Source: Balneola sp. (GTDB lineage Bacteria > Bacteroidota > Rhodothermia > Balneolales > Balneolaceae). Taken from it: a stretch of DNA of 64,000 nt. Of the stretch, positions 35,190-44,300 are shown piece by piece; positions within the stretch are counted from its first letter, which is position 1, and each line of letters starts with the position of its first letter. The position numbers and the translations under genes are program-made. The DNA lies in the NCBI GenBank assembly GCA_002694685.1, contig NZMW01000017.1, positions 62,001-126,000 on the forward strand, in the 5' to 3' direction. Under the pieces are notes generated by a model that was given only the letters and a program-made list of their open reading frames with translations, was not told the DNA's origin and searched no databases.

Positions 35190-38186
35190 GTGAGTTTGAA
35201 AAGAATACTACTAACAGGGGTGTTAGGACTTATACTTTGCGCATCTAATGCTCAAGAATATAACATCAAGACCTATTCGGTGAATGACGGGTTGCCATCT
35301 AGCACGGTTTATGATGTTCACCTTGATGATAAAGGATTGGTATGGTTTGCTACCTCCTATGGCTTAGCAAAGTTTGATGGCTTTGAATTTGAAAATTTCG
35401 GCTTGGACCAGGGATTAAGGGATGAGCTGATCTACGATATTTTTGAAGATTCAAAGAACCAATTTTGGGTTTCTACTGAGACAGGTGGGGTTGGATTTTT
35501 ACGAGGAGATACGGTGATCTATGAGCCTGAATTTGCCCACTTAGACTCGATGCTCATCAATTTTATAACAGAATCTCCGGATGGGGAAGTATGGTTTGGT
35601 ACAAACGCTCACGGTGTTCAGATTTGGAGTGATTCTTCATTTACTGCTTTAGACACCCTAAACGGGCTCCCAAGTAATCAGATCTGGGATATCCAATTTT
35701 TACGAGACAACGAGGCTTGGATTGCTACCATGAATGGGGTAGCAGTATATGATGAAGGGGAAGGGATTCAGCAGGCCTGGACTTCTAAGGATGGATTGAG
35801 TGGCGGAGCAGCCTATCAGGTTTTTGAAGCTTCCGACAAAACCATTTGGATTCCAACAAGTGACGGAATTACACTCATCAGCCCTGATAATGAATTGAGT
35901 ACCATCAAAGAAATAAACGGGGAGCGATTAGCATATGTCTACAATGTTAATCAGGATGATGACGGTTTAATCTGGATAGGTACCGAAAGGCGAGGGCTAT
36001 ATTGGTTTGATGGGGAAAGCTACACACACATCACAAAGAAGAATGGTTTGAGTAGTAATTACATCTACCGATTAATAAAGGCGGATGATGGAGCTATTTG
36101 GGTAGCCACGGATGGGAATGGAGTCAGCATCTTTAAGGACAAGCAGTTTATGTTCTATGGAGAAAGCTCAGACGTAAATTCTGGCGGTATATATAGCATA
36201 CTTGTGGCGGATGATGGAACCATGTGGTTTGGTAAGGATGGAGGGCTGGGTAGCTATCGCAACGGAGTTTTTAACTCATATCCTATTCCTGATAAAATAG
36301 GTGGTACGGACGTGGAGGATGAAATTTGGGACATCGAGGAGCTTCCCAATGGAAATCTTTTGTTGCTAACTTATGATTATTGGCTGCTGGAATTTGATGG
36401 GGAAAGTTACAGCATGTCATCATTATTGGCCCCTCTTTACTATTACTATATAAACGATATTGATGTTGACGAAAATGGAGAGGTATGGATTGGTACAGAG
36501 AATTTACTGCTGAATTATAGCAATGGGGAAGTAAAAGAGTTTAAGCCTAGCGACGAATACTGGGAGTCGTATGTAAACCTGGTTTATAAAGACAGCAAAG
36601 GCAATATCTGGTTGGGAACAGAAGGTGGTTTGGCCAAATTTGATGGCACAGAATTTATTTATTACAACGAAGAAAATGGATTAAAAGGCCCAAGTATATA
36701 TGAGGTCAAAGAGGATGGCAGAGGCAATATCTGGGTGGGTACCAACAAAGGCTTATCCGTAATTAAGAGTTATGGGGAATCATGGGATTCTAAGAAGATT
36801 GAATTTTTTGAAGCTGATGAACTATTCCTACCGGAGACTATTTCACTGTTGTTTGATGATGATGGTGGGCTTTGGCAAGGTACCAATGCCGGGATCAATT
36901 ACTACGATGTAGAGAGTTGGTATGAAAACGGACAAATGGACAAAGTTCACTTTTCACTACAGGATTATGGAAAAGGGTTGGAGTTTAATGGAGCCGCTGC
37001 TGTAATTGGTCCGGATGAAAACCTATGGTTTGGTACAGCAAGGGAAGGGCTGTTAAAGTATGAGCCGGATGTTAAACCTACCCAAATTAGAAATAGAGCG
37101 CCCCAAACTTTTATTAGAAGGGTGATTGTAAATGGTGAAGCAGTCTATAATCAAGAAACTTCAACCAAAGAAGTATCCGAAATAAACCTCGATTACAATC
37201 AAAATAATATAGAAATCGAATATGGGGCTGTTTCGTACAAAGACCCTAACCGCATTTTCTACCGACACAGGCTTGCTGGCTTTGACGAGGATTGGGATAC
37301 AGAATTTGATAAAAGGGAGGCTGTTTACACAAACTTAAATCCTGGTGAATATACTTTTTCCGTCATGTCTAAATCGACCAGTTCGGATTGGAGTGAGATG
37401 GTATCTACAATCACCATTAATATCGCTAAACCATTTTGGTCTAGCTGGTGGTTTATTTTATTGATGATATCACTGATCGGGGGAACGGCATTTTTCTTAT
37501 TAAAGACTTATATCAATGTAAGAGAGAAAAAGAAATTGGAGGGACTGGTTGAAATCAAAACGGCAGATTTGCAATCTGCTGTTGACGAAAAAGAAGTGCT
37601 GATTAAAGAAATCCACCACCGGGTGAAAAACAATATGGCCGTAGTTTCCGGTCTGTTGGAACTGCAGTCCTGGCAAATGAAAGATGGTAAGGCAAAAGCC
37701 GCACTTGAGAACAGCCGACTTCGAATAAAGACCATGTCTTCAATTCATGAGAAATTGTATAAAAGCATGAATTTTGCGGATGTGGACATTCAGGAATTTG
37801 TTGAAGATCTGATAAAGAATGTGTCCGGATCACTTAAAGCTATTGATAAAGAAATCACGGTAAAACACTTTGTAGAGATTGAAAAACTGAATGTAAACAA
37901 AGCTATCCCATGCGGACTCGTTCTTAATGAACTAATCTCAAATGCTTTTGAGCATGCTTTCCCGAATGTAGAGGAAGGAGAGGTAGAAGTAATATTCAAA
38001 GAAAAAGATGGCCTGTATTATCTCTGTGTAGAGGATAATGGGATCGGAATGCCGAACGGGATTTTAACCAACACAAGGCCTTCACTCGGTCTCACTCTGG
38101 TTCAATCACTTTCAGAACAGATATATGGAGATCTCACTGTGAGTGAAGGCAAGGGAGCTAAAATCGAAATCACTTTTCCAAAGTAA
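35190..38186 (+). CDS. Two-component propeller sensor kinase with HisKA_2 domain
   Basis: The start is uncertain. GTG at 35190 gives MSLKRILLTGVLGLILCASN, a clean signal peptide; a TTG at 35163 is also open. About 600 residues of Reg_prop repeats (recurring VWFGT/IWIGT and DGLP motifs) form periplasmic propellers. A Y_Y_Y domain follows (about 660-745), then one membrane span near WWFILLMISLIGG and a HisKA_2 dimerisation domain with IHHRVKNNMAVVSGLLELQ, closed by an ATPase domain (NELISNAFEHAF, DNGIGMP). No receiver or DNA-binding domain is fused and no partner regulator is adjacent, so it is an orphan kinase here. It probably senses an extracellular ligand. Confidence 0.92.
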   Translation: MSLKRILLTGVLGLILCASNAQEYNIKTYSVNDGLPSSTVYDVHLDDKGLVWFATSYGLAKFDGFEFENFGLDQGLRDELIYDIFEDSKNQFWVSTETGGVGFLRGDTVIYEPEFAHLDSMLINFITESPDGEVWFGTNAHGVQIWSDSSFTALDTLNGLPSNQIWDIQFLRDNEAWIATMNGVAVYDEGEGIQQAWTSKDGLSGGAAYQVFEASDKTIWIPTSDGITLISPDNELSTIKEINGERLAYVYNVNQDDDGLIWIGTERRGLYWFDGESYTHITKKNGLSSNYIYRLIKADDGAIWVATDGNGVSIFKDKQFMFYGESSDVNSGGIYSILVADDGTMWFGKDGGLGSYRNGVFNSYPIPDKIGGTDVEDEIWDIEELPNGNLLLLTYDYWLLEFDGESYSMSSLLAPLYYYYINDIDVDENGEVWIGTENLLLNYSNGEVKEFKPSDEYWESYVNLVYKDSKGNIWLGTEGGLAKFDGTEFIYYNEENGLKGPSIYEVKEDGRGNIWVGTNKGLSVIKSYGESWDSKKIEFFEADELFLPETISLLFDDDGGLWQGTNAGINYYDVESWYENGQMDKVHFSLQDYGKGLEFNGAAAVIGPDENLWFGTAREGLLKYEPDVKPTQIRNRAPQTFIRRVIVNGEAVYNQETSTKEVSEINLDYNQNNIEIEYGAVSYKDPNRIFYRHRLAGFDEDWDTEFDKREAVYTNLNPGEYTFSVMSKSTSSDWSEMVSTITINIAKPFWSSWWFILLMISLIGGTAFFLLKTYINVREKKKLEGLVEIKTADLQSAVDEKEVLIKEIHHRVKNNMAVVSGLLELQSWQMKDGKAKAALENSRLRIKTMSSIHEKLYKSMNFADVDIQEFVEDLIKNVSGSLKAIDKEITVKHFVEIEKLNVNKAIPCGLVLNELISNAFEHAFPNVEEGEVEVIFKEKDGLYYLCVEDNGIGMPNGILTNTRPSLGLTLVQSLSEQIYGDLTVSEGKGAKIEITFPK

Positions 38187-38196
38187 CACCCGTTGA

Positions 38197-38964
38197 CTAG
38201 CTTTTTGCTTTAAACTTTCTGATGAAGTTTTTAGTGAAATCAGAAAGCACTAACCGCCCGCTTATCTCAGCACGCTGTTCCAGCAGAAGATCCCAGTCTT
38301 CAGATCCTTTCCACAAAATAGCTTTTAGATCGCGCATAGCTTCAGGACTACTATTAGCTAATTGTGTCGCTAATTCCCTGATAGCCTGATCAATGTCATA
38401 AGTGGAGTCAAAGATTTTGTTGTATAGCCCATTGTTGTAAGCCCACTCTGCGTCGTACCAGTTGGTTGCATCAATGGAAAGAGCAGCGAAGGCACTTTTT
38501 CCTACTTTACGTTCTACAGCCGGGCCGACTACAAAAGGCCCAATCCCAAGGGCAAGTTCACTTAGTTTGATGGAGGCTTTTTCTTCAGCAAAGGTGTAAT
38601 CTCCTGCTGCTGCTATACCAACTCCGCCACCTACGGTTTTACCATGCACTCGTACAATGATAAGCTTAGGGCAGGTTTTCATGGCATTCAAAACATGAGC
38701 GAAACCCATAAAGAATTTTTTGCCTTCATTGTAATCCTCAATGGATATCAATTCATCAAAAGAAGCACCAGCACAAAAAGCTCCGTCTCCGCGACTTTTG
38801 ATTACAAGTACCCGAATTTCTTCACTATTTCCTGCATTGGTGATGGTATCAGCCAACTTCCTGAGAATAGCTCCGGGCAGGGAATTCCCTTTAGGATGAT
38901 AAAACTCAATAGTCCCAATGTTATTCTTTACCGATAAATTAACAGCTCCGTTTTCTTCTGACAT
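38197..38964 (-). CDS. paaF: Enoyl-CoA hydratase/isomerase, probable PaaF
   Basis: The 255-residue crotonase-fold protein has oxyanion-hole segments GAFCAGASFDEL and KTVGGGVGIAAAGDYTFA. It is the last gene of the phenylacetate cluster, and PaaG is assigned to the other crotonase at 46910. It therefore best fits the 2,3-dehydroadipyl-CoA hydratase step (PaaF). The sequence is diverged and could instead serve another acyl-CoA, so the symbol is tentative. A four-helix-bundle element separates it from paaZ. Confidence 0.65.
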   Translation of the reverse strand: MSEENGAVNLSVKNNIGTIEFYHPKGNSLPGAILRKLADTITNAGNSEEIRVLVIKSRGDGAFCAGASFDELISIEDYNEGKKFFMGFAHVLNAMKTCPKLIIVRVHGKTVGGGVGIAAAGDYTFAEEKASIKLSELALGIGPFVVGPAVERKVGKSAFAALSIDATNWYDAEWAYNNGLYNKIFDSTYDIDQAIRELATQLANSSPEAMRDLKAILWKGSEDWDLLLEQRAEISGRLVLSDFTKNFIRKFKAKS

Positions 38965-39000
38965 GTTTGTTCGTGACTTAGCTATGATTATAATTTCTTC

Positions 39001-39430
39001 TATGGAATTCAGAATTCACGACACAGAACTCTGAATAGCTTTATAGTAACCATCAAGTAAGCGGCTTACTTCCTCAATAATGTTATTTAAATGATCTGTG
39101 TTTCCATAATTTAAATCCTTAGCAAGGATAATATAGTACCTGCATTCCTCTAAACTTCCATGTGAAATATTTAGGAACCGCAAAGTATCCCTGGTTCCGC
39201 GCTTTTTAAACCCTTCAGCAATATTGGCGGGTATAGAAACAGCTGCTCTTCTAAATTGAGAGTTCAATCCATAGAGTTCATGTTTCGGAAAATTCTTAGT
39301 GTATTTATAGGTCTCTAATACAAATTGATGTGCTTTTTGCCATACAATCAATTCTTTAAATGTTTTTGCTGGTTTTCTCATTGTTTCAAGTTTATTCTGA
39401 TTTCAGAATTCTGACTACTGAATTCTTTTA
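39001..39430. mobile_element. Small element: four-helix-bundle gene within terminal inverted repeats (copy 2)
   Basis: The ends 39001-39039 and 39391-39430 are imperfect inverted repeats about 38 nt long (shared TATTCxGAxTTC and TGAATTC blocks, roughly two thirds identical). Each arm is rich in GAATTC/CAGAATTCTG palindromes. The ORF occupies nearly all the interior and runs into the left arm. It sits between paaF and paaZ. Confidence 0.5.
39016..39381 (-). CDS. Four-helix-bundle protein, S23/IVS-Avd-like family (copy 2)
   Basis: The 121-residue protein starts MRKPAKTFKELIVWQKAHQF and contains the family motifs LNSQFRRAAVSIPANIAEG and the Y..L..A+DL pattern. It is inserted in the paa gene cluster and has no evident role in phenylacetate degradation. 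Its stop codon lies inside the inverted repeat. It is a paralogue of 27439 and 44333, but more diverged in the first helix. Confidence 0.85.
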   Translation of the reverse strand: MRKPAKTFKELIVWQKAHQFVLETYKYTKNFPKHELYGLNSQFRRAAVSIPANIAEGFKKRGTRDTLRFLNISHGSLEECRYYIILAKDLNYGNTDHLNNIIEEVSRLLDGYYKAIQSSVS

Positions 39431-39476
39431 CAGTAAGAGCCATAAAACCAGAAATCCTTACAGAATTTTTAATTAC

Positions 39477-41519
39477 TTACTCTTCATCAATATCCAGCTT
39501 GTGTTTCCGCTTCATTAAGGTCAAAATCGTGTACTCAGCCACCAGAGCATTTTCCTGGTTGGTGACTTCCACATCCCAGTAAACCACACCAAATGGGAAT
39601 GGATCGTCTTTCTTCTGCTGACGAACATTCTTTCGTTTTAAAATCAGTTTTGCCTGAATGGTATCGCCGGGAGCAACCGGAGCTACAAATCTAAGATTCT
39701 CCAATCCATAGTTTAACATCACAGGTCCTTCATCCGGGTGCACAAATAATCCAGCAGTAGCCGAAAGCACGAAATAACCATGAGCAACAATCTTCCCGAA
39801 AAGTGATCGGGATGCAGCATCAGGATCGGTATGGGCATAAAAATGATCACCGCTCAATTCGGCAAACTCTTCAACATCTTTATCAGTAACCGTTCTTTTA
39901 TCGGTTGTAAAAGCTTCCCCAATTTTCAATTCCTCAAAATATTTCTGAAAAGGATGTTTGCCCGATTCGGTAGTTTCTGCTCCTGAAATATGTTGCTTTA
40001 CAATATTCCGGAGTGTAGTAGGGGATCCCTGTAGGGCAATTCTTTGCATGTTATGAAGCACTGCGCGAGCCCCGCCTAATTCTTCACCACCTCCGGCATG
40101 TCCGGGGCCGCCATGAACCAAAGAAGCAATTGGGGATCCATGTCCGGTCGACTCTTTAGCTGAATGCCGGTTAACTACCATGAACCGACCGTGGTAAGGA
40201 GCACATCCCATCGTTATTTTGTGAGCCAGCTCATCATCTGCAGTAAAAAGGGAGCCAACCAATGATCCATCTGATTTATTTGCGAGCTCTATAGCCTCAT
40301 CGGTTGAAGAATAGGGCATGACGGTGGTCATAGGACCAAAGGCCTCAAGCCGATGCACATCATCTACCTGCATAGGTTTGTGGCAAACCAAAATGCGTGG
40401 TTCTGTAAAGGCACCAGTGGGAGTTTCATTGTTTGAAGCATACACCGTATCCGTAACATCAGCCAGCTGTTGCAACTGCTCTTCAAACCGGTCGGCTTGA
40501 TCAGCACTTGCTAATGGACCCATTCGTATATCTTCTTGAGCAGGGTCCCCAATGGTGGTTTTTTCAAGACGGGATTTCAGTGCTTCAATTACAACTTCTG
40601 CTCTTTCTTTTGGTACGATTGTTCTCCGGATAGCCGTACATTTTTGCCCGGTTTTAACGGTCATTTCCTGTGCGACTTCCTTCACAAAGAGATCAAACTC
40701 CTCCATGTCGGGAGTTACATCTTCCCCTAAAATCGAGCAGTTTAATGAATCAGCTTCCAAATTAAATGGAACATTATTGGCAATGATATTCGGATGAGCT
40801 TTTAGCTTCTTGCCTGTTATAGCCGAGCCCGTAAAAGCTACCATATCCTGACTATTTAGGTGATCCAACAAATCTCCGGGTTTATCAGCGGCTATAAACT
40901 GTATACTTCCTTCAGGAAGGATTTCTGATTCAACCATATCCTTAAAAACTTCCCAGGCTAAATAAGCTCCCGTGGGAGAGGGTTTCACAATAACGGGCAT
41001 CCCTGCAATAATAGCCGGCGCTAGCTTTTCCAACATCCCCCAAACAGGGAAATTGAACGCATTGATGTGAACAGCAACGCCTCTTCGGGGGACACAAATA
41101 TGCTGCCCCATGAAAGTCCCTTTTCGGGAAAGTCGCTCGGTATCTCCTTCAACATGCCAGGGGAGATCAGAAAGTTCGCGACGGGATTTGCTGGAAATTC
41201 CAAAAGCCGTTAAAAGTCCCCCTTCAATATCAATCCAGGAGTCTTTGCGAGTGGCACCCGTTTGTGTGGAGGTTTCATAATATTTCTCCTTTCGCTCCAT
41301 TAGGTATTTGCCTAAGAACTTAATGGCAAAAGCACGCTCGTGGATGGTCATCTCACGAAGTTTTGGTCCCCCAACTTTCCGGGCATATTCGAGCGCTGAC
41401 TTGTAATCAATATCAGCCTCAACCATTTGAGCAACCGGTTCATTAGTAACCGCGCTGAAAAGATCTTTTTCGGTTCCTTTTTCTAGCCACTTACCTTCAA
41501 TGTAACTCGTTACTTTCAT
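39477..41519 (-). CDS. paaZ: PaaZ, oxepin-CoA hydrolase / semialdehyde dehydrogenase
   Basis: The 680-residue fusion joins an aldehyde dehydrogenase (about 1-520, catalytic Cys in TGQKCTAIRR, AFTGSAITG, EADSLNC) and a C-terminal MaoC-type (R)-hydratase with the D-x4-H pair in SGDHFYAHTDPDAA. PaaZ opens the oxepin-CoA ring and oxidises the resulting semialdehyde to 3-oxo-5,6-dehydrosuberyl-CoA. Length and architecture match the E. coli enzyme. Its start overlaps the upstream small gene by 4 nt. Confidence 0.95.
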   Translation of the reverse strand: MKVTSYIEGKWLEKGTEKDLFSAVTNEPVAQMVEADIDYKSALEYARKVGGPKLREMTIHERAFAIKFLGKYLMERKEKYYETSTQTGATRKDSWIDIEGGLLTAFGISSKSRRELSDLPWHVEGDTERLSRKGTFMGQHICVPRRGVAVHINAFNFPVWGMLEKLAPAIIAGMPVIVKPSPTGAYLAWEVFKDMVESEILPEGSIQFIAADKPGDLLDHLNSQDMVAFTGSAITGKKLKAHPNIIANNVPFNLEADSLNCSILGEDVTPDMEEFDLFVKEVAQEMTVKTGQKCTAIRRTIVPKERAEVVIEALKSRLEKTTIGDPAQEDIRMGPLASADQADRFEEQLQQLADVTDTVYASNNETPTGAFTEPRILVCHKPMQVDDVHRLEAFGPMTTVMPYSSTDEAIELANKSDGSLVGSLFTADDELAHKITMGCAPYHGRFMVVNRHSAKESTGHGSPIASLVHGGPGHAGGGEELGGARAVLHNMQRIALQGSPTTLRNIVKQHISGAETTESGKHPFQKYFEELKIGEAFTTDKRTVTDKDVEEFAELSGDHFYAHTDPDAASRSLFGKIVAHGYFVLSATAGLFVHPDEGPVMLNYGLENLRFVAPVAPGDTIQAKLILKRKNVRQQKKDDPFPFGVVYWDVEVTNQENALVAEYTILTLMKRKHKLDIDEE

Positions 41520-41968
41520 TCCTTGCCTTTTGTTGGTTCGCCTAATCGTTTAGGGTGATTATCAGATTCTTGTAATTCATCAAAAGCATGCTGGAAGGTC
41601 TTCATCAATTCCATATAGTTTTCAGAATCTTTAACCTCAGATTCCAACCTTCTGCTTTTCAATGACTCATTCTCAGCGGCTTTAATAAAGCGCCAGAATT
41701 CAAACTGTACCGTTTCTCCTTCATATTCCAAATAAATAAACCCTTGTTCGTCCACCGATTTGTATGAAAAAGTTCCTTTTCCAAATCCCCCGGACATTTG
41801 TTCTACAGAACTCATGTACTTGTAAAGGTCTTTCGATTTACCTTTCAGATAACCAATAGCCTTAGCAATATTCCAGCAAAATATTTTATCTCCGGTTCTC
41901 CAGTGCAACATTTCAGGATACCAGGTATGAGGAGGCTTGCCTTTTTTATCATTTCTAAACCAACTCAT
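41516..41968 (-). CDS. Unknown protein, tandem paralogue in the paa operon
   Basis: This is a 150-residue cytoplasmic protein without membrane segments. It shares with the next gene the opening NDKKGKPPHTWYPE, the segment FCWNIAKAIG, FSYKSVDEQG and FEFWRFIKAAENESLKS, so the two are a tandem duplication (clearly over 40% identical by eye). It overlaps paaZ and its paralogue by 4 nt each, which indicates a real, translationally coupled gene. No domain is recognised; a role in regulating or scaffolding paa enzymes is only a guess. Confidence 0.8.
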   Translation of the reverse strand: MSWFRNDKKGKPPHTWYPEMLHWRTGDKIFCWNIAKAIGYLKGKSKDLYKYMSSVEQMSGGFGKGTFSYKSVDEQGFIYLEYEGETVQFEFWRFIKAAENESLKSRRLESEVKDSENYMELMKTFQHAFDELQESDNHPKRLGEPTKGKE

Positions 41969-42387
41969 GAATTATATGATTTTGAATTGTCTGATTCTGC
42001 TAATTCAGTATATGCTTTTTGAAAATTGCTGATCAGCTCCATATACTCTTTAGAACCTTTTTGCTTTTCTTCGGTCATCTTGCTTTTCAATGTCTCATTT
42101 TGGGCATACTTGATAAATCTCCAGAATTCAAAATGCTTGAGTATGCCATCCGGATCAGTTAAATAGATTTCCCCATTCTCATCCACAGACTTATATGTAA
42201 ATGTTACTTTACCTATTACTTCGTTGGGGGAGATATATTTGCTTATATCTTTGCTCTTAACTTTCGCTAATCCTATAGCTTTAGCAATATTCCAACAATA
42301 AACCTGATCTCCTTCTTGCCAGTGTAGAATTTCAGGATACCAGGTATGAGGCGGCTTGCCTTTTTTATCGTTCTTAAAAAAACCCAT
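41965..42387 (-). CDS. Unknown protein, tandem paralogue in the paa operon
   Basis: This 140-residue paralogue of the preceding gene has the same conserved blocks: NDKKGKPPHTWYPE, YCWNIAKAIG, FTYKSVDENG and FEFWRFIKYAQNETLKS. It overlaps paaY by 1 nt and its paralogue by 4 nt. The conserved aromatic residues (W, F, Y) and the acidic, Lys-rich C-terminus suggest a small globular domain with a helical tail. The function is unknown. Confidence 0.8.
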   Translation of the reverse strand: MGFFKNDKKGKPPHTWYPEILHWQEGDQVYCWNIAKAIGLAKVKSKDISKYISPNEVIGKVTFTYKSVDENGEIYLTDPDGILKHFEFWRFIKYAQNETLKSKMTEEKQKGSKEYMELISNFQKAYTELAESDNSKSYNS

Positions 42388-42989
42388 TACTCTTTGTTCT
42401 TAATTTTTGACCAGTTTTCATATCCCATTTCCTGATCTTTCCGATCCTCTGGAACTTCGCGTAGCGGTTCACATTCTTTTAAGGTCTCATGTAATTCGCC
42501 GGGAAGTTGTCTATATAATTCAGTTCCTTTTGATTTCCAAGAAGCCATTTCATCGGTAACATCCTTAATGATTTTAGCAGGATTACCCACAACTACCTTT
42601 CGTTCAGGAATTTCCATTCCTTCAGGCACAAATGCCAATGCCCCGACTATGGATTCTTTTCCAATTATCACGTTATCCATGATGACGGCATTCATTCCAA
42701 TCAGACAATTCTTCCCAAGATGCGCTCCATGAATGATAGCTCCGTGCCCCACATGCGCACTTTCTTCTAAAGTGACTGTCACTCCGGGAAACATATGGAT
42801 GGTGCAATTTTCCTGAACATTACATCCATCTTTGATCACAATTTTTCCCCAGTCTCCACGAATAGCTGCTCCAGGACCGATGTACACATCTTTCCCAATA
42901 ATCACATTTCCGGTTACCGCAGCCTGTGGATGTACAAAGGCCGACTTATGAACGACCGGTTTGTAGCTATTGAACTCATAAATTGCCAT
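42387..42989 (-). CDS. paaY: PaaY, hexapeptide-repeat thioesterase/carbonic anhydrase-like protein
   Basis: I start at 42989 (MAIYEFNSYKPVVH), because an upstream ATG at 43013 lies in a palindromic repeat. The 200-residue left-handed beta-helix protein has hexapeptide turns (VIIGKDVYIGPGAAIRGDWG) and gamma-carbonic anhydrase-type His residues (SAHVGHGAIIHGAHLG). PaaY-type proteins hydrolyse dead-end CoA adducts of the phenylacetate pathway. It is followed without a gap by the two small unknown genes. Confidence 0.85.
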   Translation of the reverse strand: MAIYEFNSYKPVVHKSAFVHPQAAVTGNVIIGKDVYIGPGAAIRGDWGKIVIKDGCNVQENCTIHMFPGVTVTLEESAHVGHGAIIHGAHLGKNCLIGMNAVIMDNVIIGKESIVGALAFVPEGMEIPERKVVVGNPAKIIKDVTDEMASWKSKGTELYRQLPGELHETLKECEPLREVPEDRKDQEMGYENWSKIKNKE

Positions 42990-43006
42990 AGAGAACCATT
43001 TTTTGA

Positions 43007-43087
43007 ACCGCAAAGAGCGCTAAGGCTCCGCAAAGTTCGCAGAGCAATTCTTAGCGAGCTCTGCGAAAACTCTGCGCTCTCTGCGGT
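43007..43087. repeat. Palindromic element between paaJ and paaY
   Basis: Nested inverted repeats: the outer ACCGCAAAGAGCGC (43007-43020) pairs with 43074-43087 with one mismatch, and an inner TTCGCAGAGC pairs perfectly with GCTCTGCGAA. It fills the whole gap. It resembles dispersed CGCAAAG/CTTTGCG-type repeats and carries no ORF. Confidence 0.7.
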
Positions 43088-43093
43088 AGATAA

Positions 43094-44299
43094 TTATGTT
43101 TTTTCGAGGATTACAGCCATTCCTTGTCCAACTCCAACACAAAGCATACAAAGCGCATATTTGTGTGATTCTTTCTCGTGAAGTTCAACAGTGGCTGTCT
43201 GTAACAATCGCTGACCGGTCATTCCAAGTGGATGTCCCAATGCAATAGCTCCGCCATTTGGGTTGAGTCGGGGATCATTATCGTCCATTTCCAGCATTCG
43301 GGTTACACCGAGCGACTGTCCGGCAAAGGCCTCATTTAACTCAATTACATCCATGTCTTCCAATTTCATGCCTGCTCTTTTTAAAACTTTTTGAGCTGCT
43401 TCCACCGGACCTAATCCCATAATTCTCGGTTCAATTCCAGAAACAGCATGAGCCACGATTCGTGCTTTTGGCTTTAGACTGAAGTCTTTGACGGCTTGAC
43501 CGGATGCGACCAATAAAGCTCCGGCACCATCATTTAAGCCCGATGCATTTCCGGCTGTTACGGAACCGTCTTTTTTGAATGCGGGTCGAAGTTTTCCTAA
43601 AACTTCAGCAGTAGTATCCGGGCGCATGAATTCGTCGTGCTCAAATAGTATCGGGTCTTGTTTTCTTTGTGGAATTTCAACAGGTACAATTTCTTTAGCG
43701 AGTCTTCCGGAATCCCGTGCAGCACCTGCTTTCTGTTGACTCCAAGCTGCAAACTTATCCTGATCTTCCCTGCTGATTTTATGCATCTCGACAACATTTT
43801 CAGCGGTAGTGCCCATTCCGTCGGTACCATACATTTCATCCATTTTTGGGTTGATGAATCGCCAGCCAAAAGTAGAATCGTGCATTTCCGTCGTTCCGGA
43901 GTAGGGTGAAGAGCCTTTACCTAAGACCATCGGTCCGCGTGTCATATGCTCCACTCCGCCCGTAATAAAAAGATCCCCTTCTCCAGCTTTGATGGCATGG
44001 TAGGCTTTCACAGTGGCACTCATTCCCGAGGCACATAATCGGTTCACCGTTTCACCCGGAACAGAAACAGGAATTCCAGCCAATAATGAAGCCATGCGTG
44101 CAACATTTCGGTTATCTTCCCCAGCCTGGTTTGCACATCCAAAAATCACATCCTCAATCGCTTCAAGGTCAATTTCCGGATTTCTTTTGATGAGTTCCTT
44201 AATGGGAATCGCAGCGAGATCATCGGCTCGAATGGAGGACAAAGCCCCTTTTAGCTTTCCAATGGGAGTTCTGATTCCGTCTATGATATATGCATCCAT
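43094..44299 (-). CDS. paaJ: PaaJ, 3-oxoadipyl-CoA/3-oxo-5,6-dehydrosuberyl-CoA thiolase
   Basis: The 401-residue thiolase has the acyl-accepting Cys89 in VNRLCASGMS, the His of GHPLG and the second Cys in CMLCVGVGQG. In this cluster it performs the thiolytic steps yielding acetyl-CoA and, finally, succinyl-CoA. Length is standard. Confidence 0.92.
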   Translation of the reverse strand: MDAYIIDGIRTPIGKLKGALSSIRADDLAAIPIKELIKRNPEIDLEAIEDVIFGCANQAGEDNRNVARMASLLAGIPVSVPGETVNRLCASGMSATVKAYHAIKAGEGDLFITGGVEHMTRGPMVLGKGSSPYSGTTEMHDSTFGWRFINPKMDEMYGTDGMGTTAENVVEMHKISREDQDKFAAWSQQKAGAARDSGRLAKEIVPVEIPQRKQDPILFEHDEFMRPDTTAEVLGKLRPAFKKDGSVTAGNASGLNDGAGALLVASGQAVKDFSLKPKARIVAHAVSGIEPRIMGLGPVEAAQKVLKRAGMKLEDMDVIELNEAFAGQSLGVTRMLEMDDNDPRLNPNGGAIALGHPLGMTGQRLLQTATVELHEKESHKYALCMLCVGVGQGMAVILEKT

Positions 44300-44300
44300 A

